A stretch of 64,000 nucleotides of DNA, taken from Hyphomicrobiaceae bacterium (GTDB lineage Bacteria > Pseudomonadota > Alphaproteobacteria > Rhizobiales > Hyphomicrobiaceae). The stretch is from assembly GCA_020442165.1 (NCBI GenBank), contig JAGRKV010000008.1, forward strand, positions 124,001-188,000, read 5' to 3'. This document shows, piece by piece, positions 54,331-63,546 of the stretch. The notes under the pieces are model-generated. The model did not search any database and had not been told where the DNA came from. It worked only from the letters and a program-made list of their open reading frames with translations. The position numbers and the translations under genes were made by a program. Every line of letters begins with the position of its first letter. Within the stretch, counting starts at the first letter, position 1.

Positions 54331-55152
54331 CTAGAACGCGACGCCGATGAGTTTGGCCAGGAATGGGAGCAACATGTAGGCGGCGTAAAGAAGTATGACC
54401 GACAGGATCAGGCGCAGTAGCCAGTCGGGCAGCAGACCCGTCAATCGTGTGCCGAGCGCGATGCCTGGGATCGAACCGCAAAGCAGAGCTGCGAGAATTT
54501 GCCAATCGATGTTGCCGAGCCCCAGGTGGCCAAGGCCGGACAGGAACGCCAGTGGGATCGCATGAACGACATCGGTTCCGACGATGCGGCGGGCAAGCAG
54601 GGCAGGATAGAGGGTCGACAAGACGGCCACGCCGATGGCGCCTGCTCCGACGGACGTCAGCGTTACCAGCGTGCCGAGCAAAAGGCCGAAAGCCAACGTG
54701 CTTGGCGCGCGGACCGCAACGTCGACGGCATCGGTATCCGGCCCGGGTGCCTTGAGCAGCACTGGGCACAGCGGGATGATGACGGCGCTCATAATCAACA
54801 GGACTGCCAACAGGCCGCGAATGACGTCGGAAAGGCTGGCGGTATCGGGCTTGGCAAAATAAAGCCATAGCAGGGTCAATACGGCCGACGTGAGACTGCC
54901 GGCCGCTAGGGTTCTCAGTATGGGCCAGTTGACGTTGCCCAAACGGTGGTGGCGGACGGCTGCCGTTGCCTTTGTTATGGATGCAAAGAGCAGGTCTGTC
55001 CCGACCGCTGTCGCCGGGCTGACGCCAAAACCCGTAATCAGCATTGGCGTCAACAGAGCGCCTGCGCCTACGCCCGTCAAGCCGACAAGGAAGCCGACCA
55101 GACCGCCGCCAGCGGCCATGAGGCCCAGTGTCTGGACGTCGAGCGTCATCAT
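54331..55152 (-). CDS. TauE/SafE family anion permease
   Basis: 273-aa membrane protein with about eight helices and the family glycine motifs GLTGVGAGALLTPMLI and LTSVGAGAIGVAVL in its two halves. Family members export sulfite, sulfoacetate or other organosulfonates. It lies downstream of cysN, after a gap of 167 bases, on the same strand. It may therefore relieve sulfite build-up or move sulfate, though membership in the cys operon is inference. It could be separately transcribed. Confidence 0.85.
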   Translation of the reverse strand: MMTLDVQTLGLMAAGGGLVGFLVGLTGVGAGALLTPMLITGFGVSPATAVGTDLLFASITKATAAVRHHRLGNVNWPILRTLAAGSLTSAVLTLLWLYFAKPDTASLSDVIRGLLAVLLIMSAVIIPLCPVLLKAPGPDTDAVDVAVRAPSTLAFGLLLGTLVTLTSVGAGAIGVAVLSTLYPALLARRIVGTDVVHAIPLAFLSGLGHLGLGNIDWQILAALLCGSIPGIALGTRLTGLLPDWLLRLILSVILLYAAYMLLPFLAKLIGVAF

Positions 55153-55319
55153 TTCAGCCCCGTCAGGTCATCACGCGCTTTTCGTTGGTGCCGAATTGCT
55201 GCGGACACATCTTCTTCAGACTGATTGAGTTTGATGTCCTCTGCTGCACTGTTGCAAGCGGCAAACTTGCACGGTTGATGTGTCCATTGGGCATATATCC
55301 AGCTTTGCACCGCCAGCGT

Positions 55320-56822
55320 TCATGCATTGTCATCGATCACGACACCAGCATCGCGCAAAATGCGCAGCACTTCCGAACGGCGGCGCGCAAACTCGGCTAG
55401 GTCTTGCGGCGAGCGGCCGAGGTCGACACACAGGCCACGCCACAGTGTCTCGGATGACAAGACGTAGCCACCTGGTGCAGCGCTTCCCGAATACAGGTCG
55501 TGCGCAGCGGTGATGACGCCACCAGCGATCGTAGCTCCGGTTAATTGGTCGACGAGAAGGAAGGAGCCGGTTTCAGGATGATGCGAAAACAGGTCGGCTG
55601 CGATCGCCTGCCCCAATGACAGGCGGACCACGGCAATGTCATTGGCTGCAATTTCAGATGTTGCGTCAATCTGCAGCGTTTCAAGATCAAGGCGGCCCTC
55701 GACAGCAATGCTGTCGATTGAAGTGGTGTCGGTCGCCGTACGCATCACGTAGCTGCGATGACGATTGAGCGGCTCATCTGAAAGCCAGATGAGGCGCGCG
55801 TCGATGTTGTTGGAACGGGTTGGGACGTCGCTGCGGCCTGCCAGCACCGCGCCGCGGGAGATGTCCAGGTCGCGATCGAGCCCGATGACGACGGCGGCAC
55901 CAGCTTCGGCGCGATCAACATCGCCGTCGAACGTCGCGATGCGGTCGATGCGTGCCTGCCTGCCGCTCTTTGCTTCGACAACCATATCGCCGAGCTGCGC
56001 GTTGCCCGAACTGATGGTGCCCGCCAGACCGCGGAAATCGCCGCCATCGCGCAGGACGAGCTGCACCGGCATGCGGAATTCGCCTTCGGTGTCGCTCGAC
56101 CGGCCTTTCGCGGTATCGATTAGCTCGAGCAGCGTTGGGCCGGTGTACCAGGGTGCGTTGGCATCGCGGCTCGCGACGTTGCCGCCATAGACAGCGGCGA
56201 CCGGAATTGCGTGTGGCGAGGGGAAGTTGAAGTGGCCAGCGAGTGTTGTGAAGTCGGTCTCGATCTGCCGGAAGCGGGCTTCGTCGTAGCTGACAAGATC
56301 CATCTTGTTGACGGCAAGAACGACCTGGCGCACGCCCATGAGATCGAGAATGGCTGCATGCCGGCGCGTCTGCGGTTTTATCCCATGGCGGGCATCGACG
56401 AGCAGAATGGCGAGATCGGCATGGCTCGCGCCGGAGGCCATGTTGCGGGTGTACTGCTCGTGGCCGGGACTGTCGATGATGATGATCCGGCGGGTTCTGG
56501 TATCGAAATAGCGCCAGGCAACATCGATGGTGATGCCCTGTTCGCGTTCGGCGGCTAGCCCGTCGAGCAGACGCGAAAAATCCGGTTTGGCCGTGCCCCC
56601 GGCGCGAGCGGCTTCGCCCAGCAACTGGGCGCGCTGATCGTCGTAAAGGTCGGTCGCGTCCCAGAGCAGGCGACCGATGAGAGACGACTTGCCGTCATCG
56701 ACCGAGCCGCAGGTGAGGATGCGCAAAGCGGGGGCGGAGCGCTGCCCCTCCGTTGCAGGTTCTGGGCGAGCCGTTTCCGGTTGCGGCAGGGGCGTGTGCA
56801 AATATCTGGCAGGTGCGTTCAT
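55320..56822 (-). CDS. cysN: Sulfate adenylyltransferase subunit 1 (CysN)
   Basis: GTPase subunit of ATP sulfurylase. It activates sulfate to APS together with CysD. The GTPase motifs are GSVDDGKSSLIGRLL (G1), DSPGHEQYTRN (G3) and AVNKMDLVSY (G4), followed by EF-Tu-like barrels. At 500 aa it ends without an APS kinase (CysC) domain, which is consistent with the direct APS reductase in this cluster. The ATG shares one base with the cysD stop. Confidence 0.96.
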   Translation of the reverse strand: MNAPARYLHTPLPQPETARPEPATEGQRSAPALRILTCGSVDDGKSSLIGRLLWDATDLYDDQRAQLLGEAARAGGTAKPDFSRLLDGLAAEREQGITIDVAWRYFDTRTRRIIIIDSPGHEQYTRNMASGASHADLAILLVDARHGIKPQTRRHAAILDLMGVRQVVLAVNKMDLVSYDEARFRQIETDFTTLAGHFNFPSPHAIPVAAVYGGNVASRDANAPWYTGPTLLELIDTAKGRSSDTEGEFRMPVQLVLRDGGDFRGLAGTISSGNAQLGDMVVEAKSGRQARIDRIATFDGDVDRAEAGAAVVIGLDRDLDISRGAVLAGRSDVPTRSNNIDARLIWLSDEPLNRHRSYVMRTATDTTSIDSIAVEGRLDLETLQIDATSEIAANDIAVVRLSLGQAIAADLFSHHPETGSFLLVDQLTGATIAGGVITAAHDLYSGSAAPGGYVLSSETLWRGLCVDLGRSPQDLAEFARRRSEVLRILRDAGVVIDDNA

Positions 56823-57727
56823 CAGAAATAGCCCTCCTGCTTCTTCTTCTCCATGGCGCCTGACTGGTCGTGGTCGATCAGGCGGCCCTGGCGCTCGGAT
56901 GTGCGCGCCTGGAGCGTTTCGGCGACGACGTCTGCCAAGGTTGATGCCTCAGATGGCGTTGCGGCTGTCAGTGGCCAGCACCCCAGTGTTCGGAAGCGGA
57001 CCCAACGATTGACAATGGTCTCGCCGGGCAGCAGCTCCATGCGTTCATCGTCGCGCATCAGAAGCTGGCCGTTGCGTTCTACGGTCGGGCGTTCGGCGGC
57101 AAAATAGAGCGGCACGATGTCGAGCTTCTCGCGCAGGATGTAGCGCCATACATCGCGCTCGGTCCAATTGGAGAGCGGGAAGATGCGCGCGGTCTCGCCG
57201 GCGCCGAGGCGGCCGTTGAGGTGGCGCCACATTTCCGGTCTCTGGTTGCGCGGATCCCAGCGATGACCGGGTGAGCGGAAGGAGAAAACGCGCTCCTTGG
57301 CGCGGCTTGCCTCTTCGTCGCGGCGCGCACCTCCGAACGCCGCGTCGAAGCCGTGCTTGTCGAGCGCCTGTTTCAGCGCTGCCGTCTTCAGGACATCGGT
57401 ATAGAGCGATGGAGCATGAGTGAAAGGCGTGATGCCGCGATCTGCTCCATCTCCGTTTGTGTGGACGATGAGGTCGAGGCCGAGTTCCCTGGCCGTGCGA
57501 TCGCGGAAGGCGATCATGTCGCGGAACTTCCAGGTCGTGTCGACGTGCAGAAGCGGGAACGGCAGGCGACCTGGGAAAAATGCCTTGCGCGCCAGATGCA
57601 GGAGGACGGTGGAGTCTTTTCCGATCGAATAGAGCAGGACCGGCTTGCGGAACTGTGCTGCTGCTTCGCGGAAAATGTGGATGCTTTCCGCTTCGAGCAG
57701 ATCGAGATGATCTAAGGGCCGAGTCAT
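56822..57727 (-). CDS. cysD: Sulfate adenylyltransferase subunit 2 (CysD)
   Basis: PP-loop ATP pyrophosphatase subunit of ATP sulfurylase. The PP-loop is [16 protein letters not shown]. Conserved [20 protein letters not shown] and [13 protein letters not shown] segments follow. I chose ATG 57727 ([15 protein letters not shown]), giving 301 aa as in the family; AAGGA lies ten bases upstream. The frame is open to 57820 across a perfect 12-bp hairpin and is not believed coding. Confidence 0.96.
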   Translation of the reverse strand: MTRPLDHLDLLEAESIHIFREAAAQFRKPVLLYSIGKDSTVLLHLARKAFFPGRLPFPLLHVDTTWKFRDMIAFRDRTARELGLDLIVHTNGDGADRGITPFTHAPSLYTDVLKTAALKQALDKHGFDAAFGGARRDEEASRAKERVFSFRSPGHRWDPRNQRPEMWRHLNGRLGAGETARIFPLSNWTERDVWRYILREKLDIVPLYFAAERPTVERNGQLLMRDDERMELLPGETIVNRWVRFRTLGCWPLTAATPSEASTLADVVAETLQARTSERQGRLIDHDQSGAMEKKKQEGYF

Positions 57728-57775
57728 CGTCTGGGTTTCCTTCGCGTCTTTCTTGGTCAGCGGCACAAGCGTGCG

Positions 57776-57803
57776 CCGGTCACGAGGCTTTCCTCGTGAC
57801 CGG
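57776..57803 (-). promoter_or_regulatory. Perfect 12-bp hairpin between cysH and cysD
   Basis: CCGGTCACGAGG (57776-57787), 4-base loop, CCTCGTGACCGG (57792-57803). It lies in the 107-base gap of the cys operon with no T-run. It probably acts as an mRNA processing or stability hairpin that sets CysH against CysDN levels. Confidence 0.65.
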
Positions 57804-57834
57804 GTTCGGTGCTCACTCACTGTCTTGTTTGTGA

Positions 57835-58602
57835 TTACGCAGACTGGCGGGCCGCGTGGCGCGCTGGGCTATGCAGGCCGCATTCCTTGGTTTCTGGGTT
57901 CTCCCACCACCAGCGGCCGGCGCGGATGTCCTCTTCGGGCGCGATGGCGCGCGTGCAGGGCTGGCAGCCGATTGATGGGAAGCCGCGGGCGTGCAGCGCA
58001 TTCACGGGCACGTTGTTGGCTGCGATATAGGCATCCAGACGTTCGAGCGACCAGTCCGCGAGCGGGTTGATCTTGATGAGATTGAAGCTCGTGTCGAATT
58101 CCGCGAAGGGCACAGCTGTGCGGACACTGGACTGCTCGCGGCGTAGCCCGGTGATCCAGCCCACGGCGCCAGCCAGGGCACGCTTCAGCGGCAACACCTT
58201 GCGCACGTTGCAGCATGCCTTGCGCGCCTCGATCGAGTTGCGGAAACCGTTGATGCCGTCACGGCGTACGAGCTGCTCGACATCGCTTGCTTCTGGTGCG
58301 ACCAGACGAATTTTCAAGCCGTAGCGGAACTCGCTGTCGGCGATCGTGTCGAGGGTTTCGGGAAAATGGCGGCCGGTATCGAGCGTGAAGACGTCGACAT
58401 CAACGCCTGTCGTCGCGATCGCGTCGAGCACTGCCTGGTCTTCCAGACCAAGACTGGTCGAGAACGTGATGCGCCCGGGGATGGCCGCGCGTATCAGGCG
58501 CAGGCGTTCGTTCAGGTCCTGGGTGGCGGCAAGAGCGGTGTCGATCCCGGCGACAAGATCGCGGGCGTTCGTGGTTGTCTCAATGGGTACAATCTGGGTC
58601 AT
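57835..58602 (-). CDS. cysH: Assimilatory APS reductase (CysH family)
   Basis: Reduces adenylyl sulfate to sulfite with thioredoxin. 255 aa. The cysteine pairs [12 protein letters not shown] and GCQPCTRAI bind a 4Fe-4S cluster and separate APS reductases from PAPS reductases. The redox cysteine is in ECGLH near the end. The PP-loop-like [14 protein letters not shown] and [13 protein letters not shown] bind substrate. With CysN lacking a kinase domain, the pathway goes through APS directly. Confidence 0.95.
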   Translation of the reverse strand: MTQIVPIETTTNARDLVAGIDTALAATQDLNERLRLIRAAIPGRITFSTSLGLEDQAVLDAIATTGVDVDVFTLDTGRHFPETLDTIADSEFRYGLKIRLVAPEASDVEQLVRRDGINGFRNSIEARKACCNVRKVLPLKRALAGAVGWITGLRREQSSVRTAVPFAEFDTSFNLIKINPLADWSLERLDAYIAANNVPVNALHARGFPSIGCQPCTRAIAPEEDIRAGRWWWENPETKECGLHSPARHAARQSA

Positions 58603-58661
58603 GTCATCTCTCCGAGTGACGCTGAATGTCTGTGCTGCTTGTTGGTTTCTCGCCTGAGCGC

Positions 58662-59162
58662 TCAGGCGGTCCGCATTCGGCGCTGCAGAGTGGGGCGCAT
58701 GGGCGCCGCGGCATGCACGGCAGGCTGGTAAGCCGTGGCGAGTTCTGTCAGTTGATGGCCGAGCAGGATGCGGCGCGTCGGGGCGTGCGCAATCTCGAAA
58801 CTATCGAAACCGCAACGCTCTAGCAGCGGGATCTGGTCGATGAGCACGTCGCCGGTGGCGCGAAGTTCGCCTTGGTAGTTGTGGGTTTCGCGCAGCAGCC
58901 GGGCGATCGAATAGGCCCTGCCATCGGTGAACTTGGCAAAGTGAATCACGATGAGGTCCAGATGGGCGAGCGCCGCCAGTTCGATGCCACTCGCCTCATC
59001 GGCGGTCAGGCTCACTCCAAGGCGCCAATGCGATGGATGAGCGGCTGCAGAGGTCTGCTGCCAGCGGCTCCAGCTTAAGACTGTGCGGTCGCCGATGGTC
59101 TCGTCGTCGGCGATGCGTGACCAGTCATCCGCAACGGGGCGGCGGTTCTTGAACAATGTCAT
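58662..59162 (-). CDS. DUF934 protein of the sulfate-assimilation operon
   Basis: 166 aa, soluble. It belongs to DUF934, whose members sit beside sulfite reductase genes and have no proven activity. The conserved core is LDLIVIHFAKFTDGRAYSIARLLR with GELRATGDVLIDQIPLLERCGFDSFE. Its start overlaps the cysI stop by 4 bases, so translation is coupled. A role in siroheme or electron delivery to sulfite reductase is often guessed but not shown. Confidence 0.88.
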   Translation of the reverse strand: MTLFKNRRPVADDWSRIADDETIGDRTVLSWSRWQQTSAAAHPSHWRLGVSLTADEASGIELAALAHLDLIVIHFAKFTDGRAYSIARLLRETHNYQGELRATGDVLIDQIPLLERCGFDSFEIAHAPTRRILLGHQLTELATAYQPAVHAAAPMRPTLQRRMRTA

Positions 59163-60877
59163 GGCAGCGCTGCCTCCTGCGTCAACTGGCGATCAGTTTT
59201 GTGCGGCAACCGGGCGATTGCCCCTTGCGCGTAGAGCGCGTGCTTGAACGGAGCGATGCCAACGCGGCGATAAAGAGTGAGGAAGGTTTCATCGCTGCCG
59301 TGGCGAAGCGCCAGATAGGTTTCGATGATGCGTTCGATGGCATCGGGCAGGTCTTCGGCGGCGAAACTGGGGCCAACGATCTCGCCGATTTGTGCGTCAT
59401 TGCCGGGCGAGCCGCCCAGCGTGATTTGGTAGTGCTCGGTGCCCTTCTTGTCGACGCCGAGGATACCGATGTTGCCGGCGTGGTGATGGCCGCATGCGTT
59501 GATGCAACCGGAGATGTTGAGACGGAGAGTGCCAATGGCCTGGGCCCTGCCGGTGTCGGCAAAGCGGCGGGCGATCTCCTGCGCGATGGGTATCGAGCGC
59601 GCATTGGCGAGGTTGCAGTAATCGAGGCCCGGGCAGGCGATGAGATCCGTAATCAGTCCCGCGTTGGCGGCATGCAGGCCTGCTGCCACCAGTGCATCGT
59701 AGACGTTGGGAAGATCGGCCACGGCAACATGAGGCAGGACAAGGTTTTGTGTGTAAGTCACGCGGACTTCATCATGGCCGTAGCGCTCGGCCAGTGCGGC
59801 GACCGCGTCCATCTGCTCGGCCGTTGCATCGCCCGGAATGAGGCCTGGCTCCTTCAAGGCAATCGTGAGGATGCGGTAGCCCGGCTCACGGTGGGGCGTG
59901 GTGTTGTTGCGCCAGAAGCTGTCGAATGCAGGATCGGCGCGGCGGCGTCTTGCAACCTCGGTGCTCGTTGCCGCACGGACTGGCAGGGAGGGCAGCGTGA
60001 ACGCTTCGGTAATGCGCTGGAGTTCGGCTTCCGGCAGGTCGATTGCGTCATGATCGATGCGTTGCCATTCGGCCTCGACCTGACGACGGAATTCATCGAT
60101 GCCCAACGCATTGACAAGCACCTTGATGCGAGCCTTGTAGAGGTTGTCGCGCCGGCCATTGAGATTGTAGACCCGCATGACCGCTTCCAGATACGACAGC
60201 AGATGCTGGCGCGGCAGGAAGCTGCGCAGCTCCTGGGCGACGTAGGGCGTGCGGCCCTGTCCGCCGCCGACGAGGATCGCAAAGCCGGCGCTGCCATCGC
60301 GGTGCCTCACGATGCGGATGCCGATGTCGTGGAAGAGGACCGCGGCGCGATCCTCCAAGGCTCCGGAGATGGCGATCTTGAACTTGCGCGGCAGGAACAG
60401 GAACTCGGGGTGCGCGCTCGACCATTGGCGCAGAACCTCGCCCCAGATGCGGGGATCCTCGATTTCGTCCGCAGCAACGCCCGCGTAGGGGTCGGCGGTC
60501 ACATTCCTGATGCAGTTGCCGCTTGTCTGGATCGCGTGCATGCCGGCGTCGGCCAGCGCATCGATGATGTCGGGCGCGTCGGCCAATCTCGTCCAGTTGA
60601 ACTGGATGTTCTGGCGCGTCGTGAAGTGGCCGAAGCCGCGGTCGTAGCGTCGGGCAATGGCGGCAAGCGCGCGCAACTGATTGGCCGACAGGACGCCGTA
60701 AGGAATGGCGACGCGCAGCATGTAGGAATGCAGCTGAAGATAAAGTCCATTCTGAAGCCGGAGTGGGCGGAACTGCTCCTCGCTCAGGTCACCAACGAGC
60801 CGGCGTGTCACCTGATCGCGGAACTGAGCGGCGCGAGAGCGGACGAAGGCGTCGTCGTAGCTATCGTATCGATACAT
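59159..60877 (-). CDS. cysI: Sulfite reductase, ferredoxin-type hemoprotein (CysI)
   Basis: Reduces sulfite to sulfide using a coupled siroheme and 4Fe-4S cluster. 572 aa with the two-fold nitrite/sulfite reductase repeat. The first half has GHFTTRQNIQFNW. The cluster cysteines are CPGLDYC and SGCINACGHHH (C-x5-C and C-x3-C). No CysJ flavoprotein gene is present, so electrons probably come from the 2Fe-2S ferredoxin encoded two genes upstream. It could also be a nitrite reductase by family, but the cys operon context settles the role. Confidence 0.93.
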   Translation of the reverse strand: MYRYDSYDDAFVRSRAAQFRDQVTRRLVGDLSEEQFRPLRLQNGLYLQLHSYMLRVAIPYGVLSANQLRALAAIARRYDRGFGHFTTRQNIQFNWTRLADAPDIIDALADAGMHAIQTSGNCIRNVTADPYAGVAADEIEDPRIWGEVLRQWSSAHPEFLFLPRKFKIAISGALEDRAAVLFHDIGIRIVRHRDGSAGFAILVGGGQGRTPYVAQELRSFLPRQHLLSYLEAVMRVYNLNGRRDNLYKARIKVLVNALGIDEFRRQVEAEWQRIDHDAIDLPEAELQRITEAFTLPSLPVRAATSTEVARRRRADPAFDSFWRNNTTPHREPGYRILTIALKEPGLIPGDATAEQMDAVAALAERYGHDEVRVTYTQNLVLPHVAVADLPNVYDALVAAGLHAANAGLITDLIACPGLDYCNLANARSIPIAQEIARRFADTGRAQAIGTLRLNISGCINACGHHHAGNIGILGVDKKGTEHYQITLGGSPGNDAQIGEIVGPSFAAEDLPDAIERIIETYLALRHGSDETFLTLYRRVGIAPFKHALYAQGAIARLPHKTDRQLTQEAALP

Positions 60878-60892
60878 CGGTGCCTCCTTCGC

Positions 60893-61168
60893 TCAAACGG
60901 TCGGCCGGTGTTGGGCGCGGATTTTCTCGCGCACGGACAACGGCACGGGACGTCCTGCCTCGAGTCGGACGTCGACGAGGTAGGGGCTGATGATGTGGTT
61001 TGCCGCGACGGCGCGGGCGGCGATCTGCTCGATGCGGCGGTTCGATGCCTCGTCGGCCGATGGCTCGGCGGCCGCGATGTCGCGGACCCATGTTCCGTTG
61101 GGAGCGAGGTATACGACCTCGCCTGAGGTCAGGCGGTTGGCGGTGATGATTGATGCCATGGCTATCAT
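60893..61168 (-). CDS. DUF2849 protein
   Basis: 91 aa, soluble. DUF2849 family, found almost only directly before cysI in Alphaproteobacteria. Core: ITANRLTSGEVVYLAPNGTWV, AHPYLVDV-like ISPYLVDVRLEAGRPVPLS and KIRAQHRPTV. Function unknown; a partner of sulfite reductase is likely. The start may be M1 (61168, overlapping the ferredoxin stop by 4 bases) or M4 (61159). It ends 15 bases before cysI. Confidence 0.88.
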   Translation of the reverse strand: MIAMASIITANRLTSGEVVYLAPNGTWVRDIAAAEPSADEASNRRIEQIAARAVAANHIISPYLVDVRLEAGRPVPLSVREKIRAQHRPTV

Positions 61169-61596
61169 CCAATCGTTGTGTGCTTGTCGGCTGCGTAGCT
61201 GTCGGCGGCGATTTCCAGCTCCAGACCGTCGAGGTCGCGGTTCATTTCGATCTGGCAGGCAAGCCGCGAGCTATCGCAGGCGCCTGGGATCTCATCGAGC
61301 CGCGCCAGCTCCTCGTCGGAGGCTTCGGGAATTTGGTCCTGCCAATGGTGGGGAATGCGGATGTGACAGGTGGCGCAAACGCCTGCCCCGCCGCACTCCG
61401 CCTTCACGGGCAGTTCGTGGGCGCGCAACAGTTCGACGAGGCGCAGGCCCTCGATAGCGTCGACTGTCAGAGCGTCTCCGCCGGGTAGGCGAACCGTCAG
61501 CTTGAGCATCTGATGTGGCTCAGCGGCTGCGGCAGCTGCTCCTCCTGTCGAGTGCGGGGCGCTTGCGGATCGTAAAACGGGTACGTGTGCAGTCAT
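61165..61596 (-). CDS. 2Fe-2S plant-type ferredoxin at the head of the cys operon
   Basis: 143 aa. The cluster ligands are AECGGAGVCATCHIRI (C-x5-C-x2-C) with the fourth cysteine in SRLACQIEM, a spacing typical of adrenodoxin/putidaredoxin-like or ISC-type 2Fe-2S ferredoxins. About 28 Ala/Ser-rich residues precede the domain. Other family members often have a flavoprotein reductase partner; none is seen. Its position (first gene, overlapping DUF2849) suggests it donates electrons to CysI. In most related operons I recall, a siroheme synthase gene (cysG) stands here instead. Confidence 0.88.
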   Translation of the reverse strand: MTAHVPVLRSASAPHSTGGAAAAAAEPHQMLKLTVRLPGGDALTVDAIEGLRLVELLRAHELPVKAECGGAGVCATCHIRIPHHWQDQIPEASDEELARLDEIPGACDSSRLACQIEMNRDLDGLELEIAADSYAADKHTTIG

Positions 61597-62036
61597 GGTT
61601 TCGCCTCTTGAATGGAAGCGAACCTAATGGAAAAATGTTCTTATAAAAAGGCGTCAATGTAATATAAGTAGAATAATCTACCTAATAGATCAAAAACGAG
61701 AAATGAAATACCAATTCTTTGTCAGCGCCAGAGCGCCGCGATTGTCAGGTCATGAAGTCGTGGCGGCTCATGCTTATTCGCGAAATCTGATGTGGGCTGG
61801 CTATGGCCAAAATCTCTCTGTGTGACGTATTGCCGAGTCCCTGGGTCAACATTAGATCTTGAAGAAGATCGCGCGCTCTGGCATCGAGACTTGGAATCTC
61901 GGCTCACGCCCGGCGGATTAAGCGCAATCCATTACGGGAACTGCAATCGACGCCAGATGCTGTGCGTTGCGGCGCTCGGTCCGGAGGGAATCGAGCGTGC
62001 GGCGCATTGCCGGCGGTTCAAGCCCAGGAGAGGCAA
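61597..62036. promoter_or_regulatory. AT-rich control region between the cys operon and mrp
   Basis: 440 bases without a gene. The part nearest the ferredoxin (61625-61710) is strikingly AT-rich for this genome. It holds two small inverted repeats: GTAG-AATAAT-CTAC (61668-61681) and ATCTA-CCTAA-TAGAT (61676-61690). These are plausible operators for the sulfur operon. The part from 61720 on is normal in composition and shows nothing I can name; it should hold the mrp promoter. Confidence 0.5.
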
Positions 62037-63533
62037 ATGGCTGTTACCAAGACTCAGGTTCTCGATGCCTTGCAGCGGGTCAAGGGGCCGGACCTTGAGG
62101 GAAATATCGTCGATCTCGGTCTGGTCTCAGAGATTCTCGTCAAAGATGGGCGGGTCTATTTCTCGATCACGGTTCCGGCCGACAAGGCCACGGAACTGGA
62201 GCCCTTGCGGAAGGCCGCCCAGAAAGTCGTCGAAGAGATCGACGGCGTCAGCGGGGCCACTGCGGTGCTGACCGCAGAAGCGCCGCGCGGCACAGCCGGA
62301 CGCGCTAACGGTTCTGGACCTGCCGAGCATTCCCGCGTCAGCGAAGCGCGGGCGCGCGGTGCGGCTGGCGATGGAGCGCCGCGGCCGAAGGCGAACGCGG
62401 GCGTGCGGGGCGTGAAGCACTTGGTTGCCGTTGCGTCGGGCAAGGGCGGTGTCGGCAAATCGACGACGGCTGTCAATCTCGCGCTGGGCTTCATTGCCAA
62501 CGGGCTCAAGGCTGGCGTGCTCGATGCCGATATCTATGGTCCGTCGCAGCCACGTCTGCTGGGCCTGTCCGGCCAGCCGGAACAGATTCCCAACACCAAT
62601 ACACTCAAGCCGATGCAGGCCTATGGCTTGAAGGCGATGTCGATGGGCTTCCTGATCGACGAAGGCACGCCGGTCGTCTGGCGTGGTCCGATGCTGGTCT
62701 CGGCATTGAACCAGATGCTACGCGATGTTGCCTGGGGCATGGATGGCGATCTCGACGTCCTGGTCATCGACATGCCTCCCGGCACGGGTGACGTACAGCT
62801 GTCAATGGCGCAACAGGTGCCGCTGGCGGGTGCTGTCATCGTCTCGACGCCGCAGGACCTGGCGCTCATCGATGCGCGCAAGGGCCTCAACATGTTCCGC
62901 AAGGTGGACGTGCCGGTTCTCGGCATCATCGAGAACATGAGCTACTTCATCTGCACGAAATGCGGCGAGCGCCACGAGATCTTCGGCCATGGCGGCGCCA
63001 AGGCCGAAGCGGAGAAGCTCGGCGTACCCTACCTCGGCGGCATACCGCTCGACATCAACATCCGCGCCCGTTCCGACGCTGGCCAGCCAATCACGGCGGT
63101 GGAACCGCAATCGGTACATGCGCAGACGTTCCGTGAGCTTGCGGCGAAGGTGTGGAGTGAGGTCGAGTCTGCAAAGGGACAACGCACGACGGCGCCGAAG
63201 CTTGAGCTTTCGCCCGACAAGTGCTCGCTGCACGTCGGTTTTGGTGACGGCCGCAGCTATGACCTGACCGCGGAAATGCTGCGCGTCATGAGTCCGTCCG
63301 CCGAGGTGCAGGGCCATTCTCCCGATCAGCGCATTACGGTCGCGGGAAAGCGCAACGTCAAGATTTCCGGTATCGAGCCGGTCGGCAACTATGCCGCCAA
63401 GATCGTGTTTGACGACGGTCACTCCACCGGTCTTTATGCCTGGACCTATCTTGATGCGCTGGGCCGTGAGAAGAGCAAGCGCTGGGCAGACTATGAGGCG
63501 GAGCTCACCAAGAAGGGTCTCAGCCGAGGATAG
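62037..63533 (+). CDS. mrp: Mrp/ApbC Fe-S cluster carrier ATPase fused to DUF971
   Basis: P-loop protein that binds and hands on Fe-S clusters. Residues 1-85 are the MIP18/DUF59 domain (VLDALQRVKGPDLEGNIVDLG). Then follow a low-complexity linker, the deviant Walker A GKGGVGKST (from residue 135), and the cluster-binding C306-x2-C309 in FICTKCGERHE. After about residue 385 a DUF971 domain is attached (LHVGFGDGRSYDLTAEMLRV, GNYAAKIVFDDGHSTGLYAW). DUF971 is usually a separate small protein, so this is a fusion. ATG 62037 has AGGAG seven bases upstream. Confidence 0.93.
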   Translation: MAVTKTQVLDALQRVKGPDLEGNIVDLGLVSEILVKDGRVYFSITVPADKATELEPLRKAAQKVVEEIDGVSGATAVLTAEAPRGTAGRANGSGPAEHSRVSEARARGAAGDGAPRPKANAGVRGVKHLVAVASGKGGVGKSTTAVNLALGFIANGLKAGVLDADIYGPSQPRLLGLSGQPEQIPNTNTLKPMQAYGLKAMSMGFLIDEGTPVVWRGPMLVSALNQMLRDVAWGMDGDLDVLVIDMPPGTGDVQLSMAQQVPLAGAVIVSTPQDLALIDARKGLNMFRKVDVPVLGIIENMSYFICTKCGERHEIFGHGGAKAEAEKLGVPYLGGIPLDINIRARSDAGQPITAVEPQSVHAQTFRELAAKVWSEVESAKGQRTTAPKLELSPDKCSLHVGFGDGRSYDLTAEMLRVMSPSAEVQGHSPDQRITVAGKRNVKISGIEPVGNYAAKIVFDDGHSTGLYAWTYLDALGREKSKRWADYEAELTKKGLSRG

Positions 63534-63546
63534 CCGAGGGGCGCAC

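Noticed and set aside
59156..61126. 656-codon open frame on the forward strand opposite cysI and its neighbours
   Set aside because: It spans several well-identified reverse genes, has no recognisable domain and reflects GC-rich third positions on the opposite strand.
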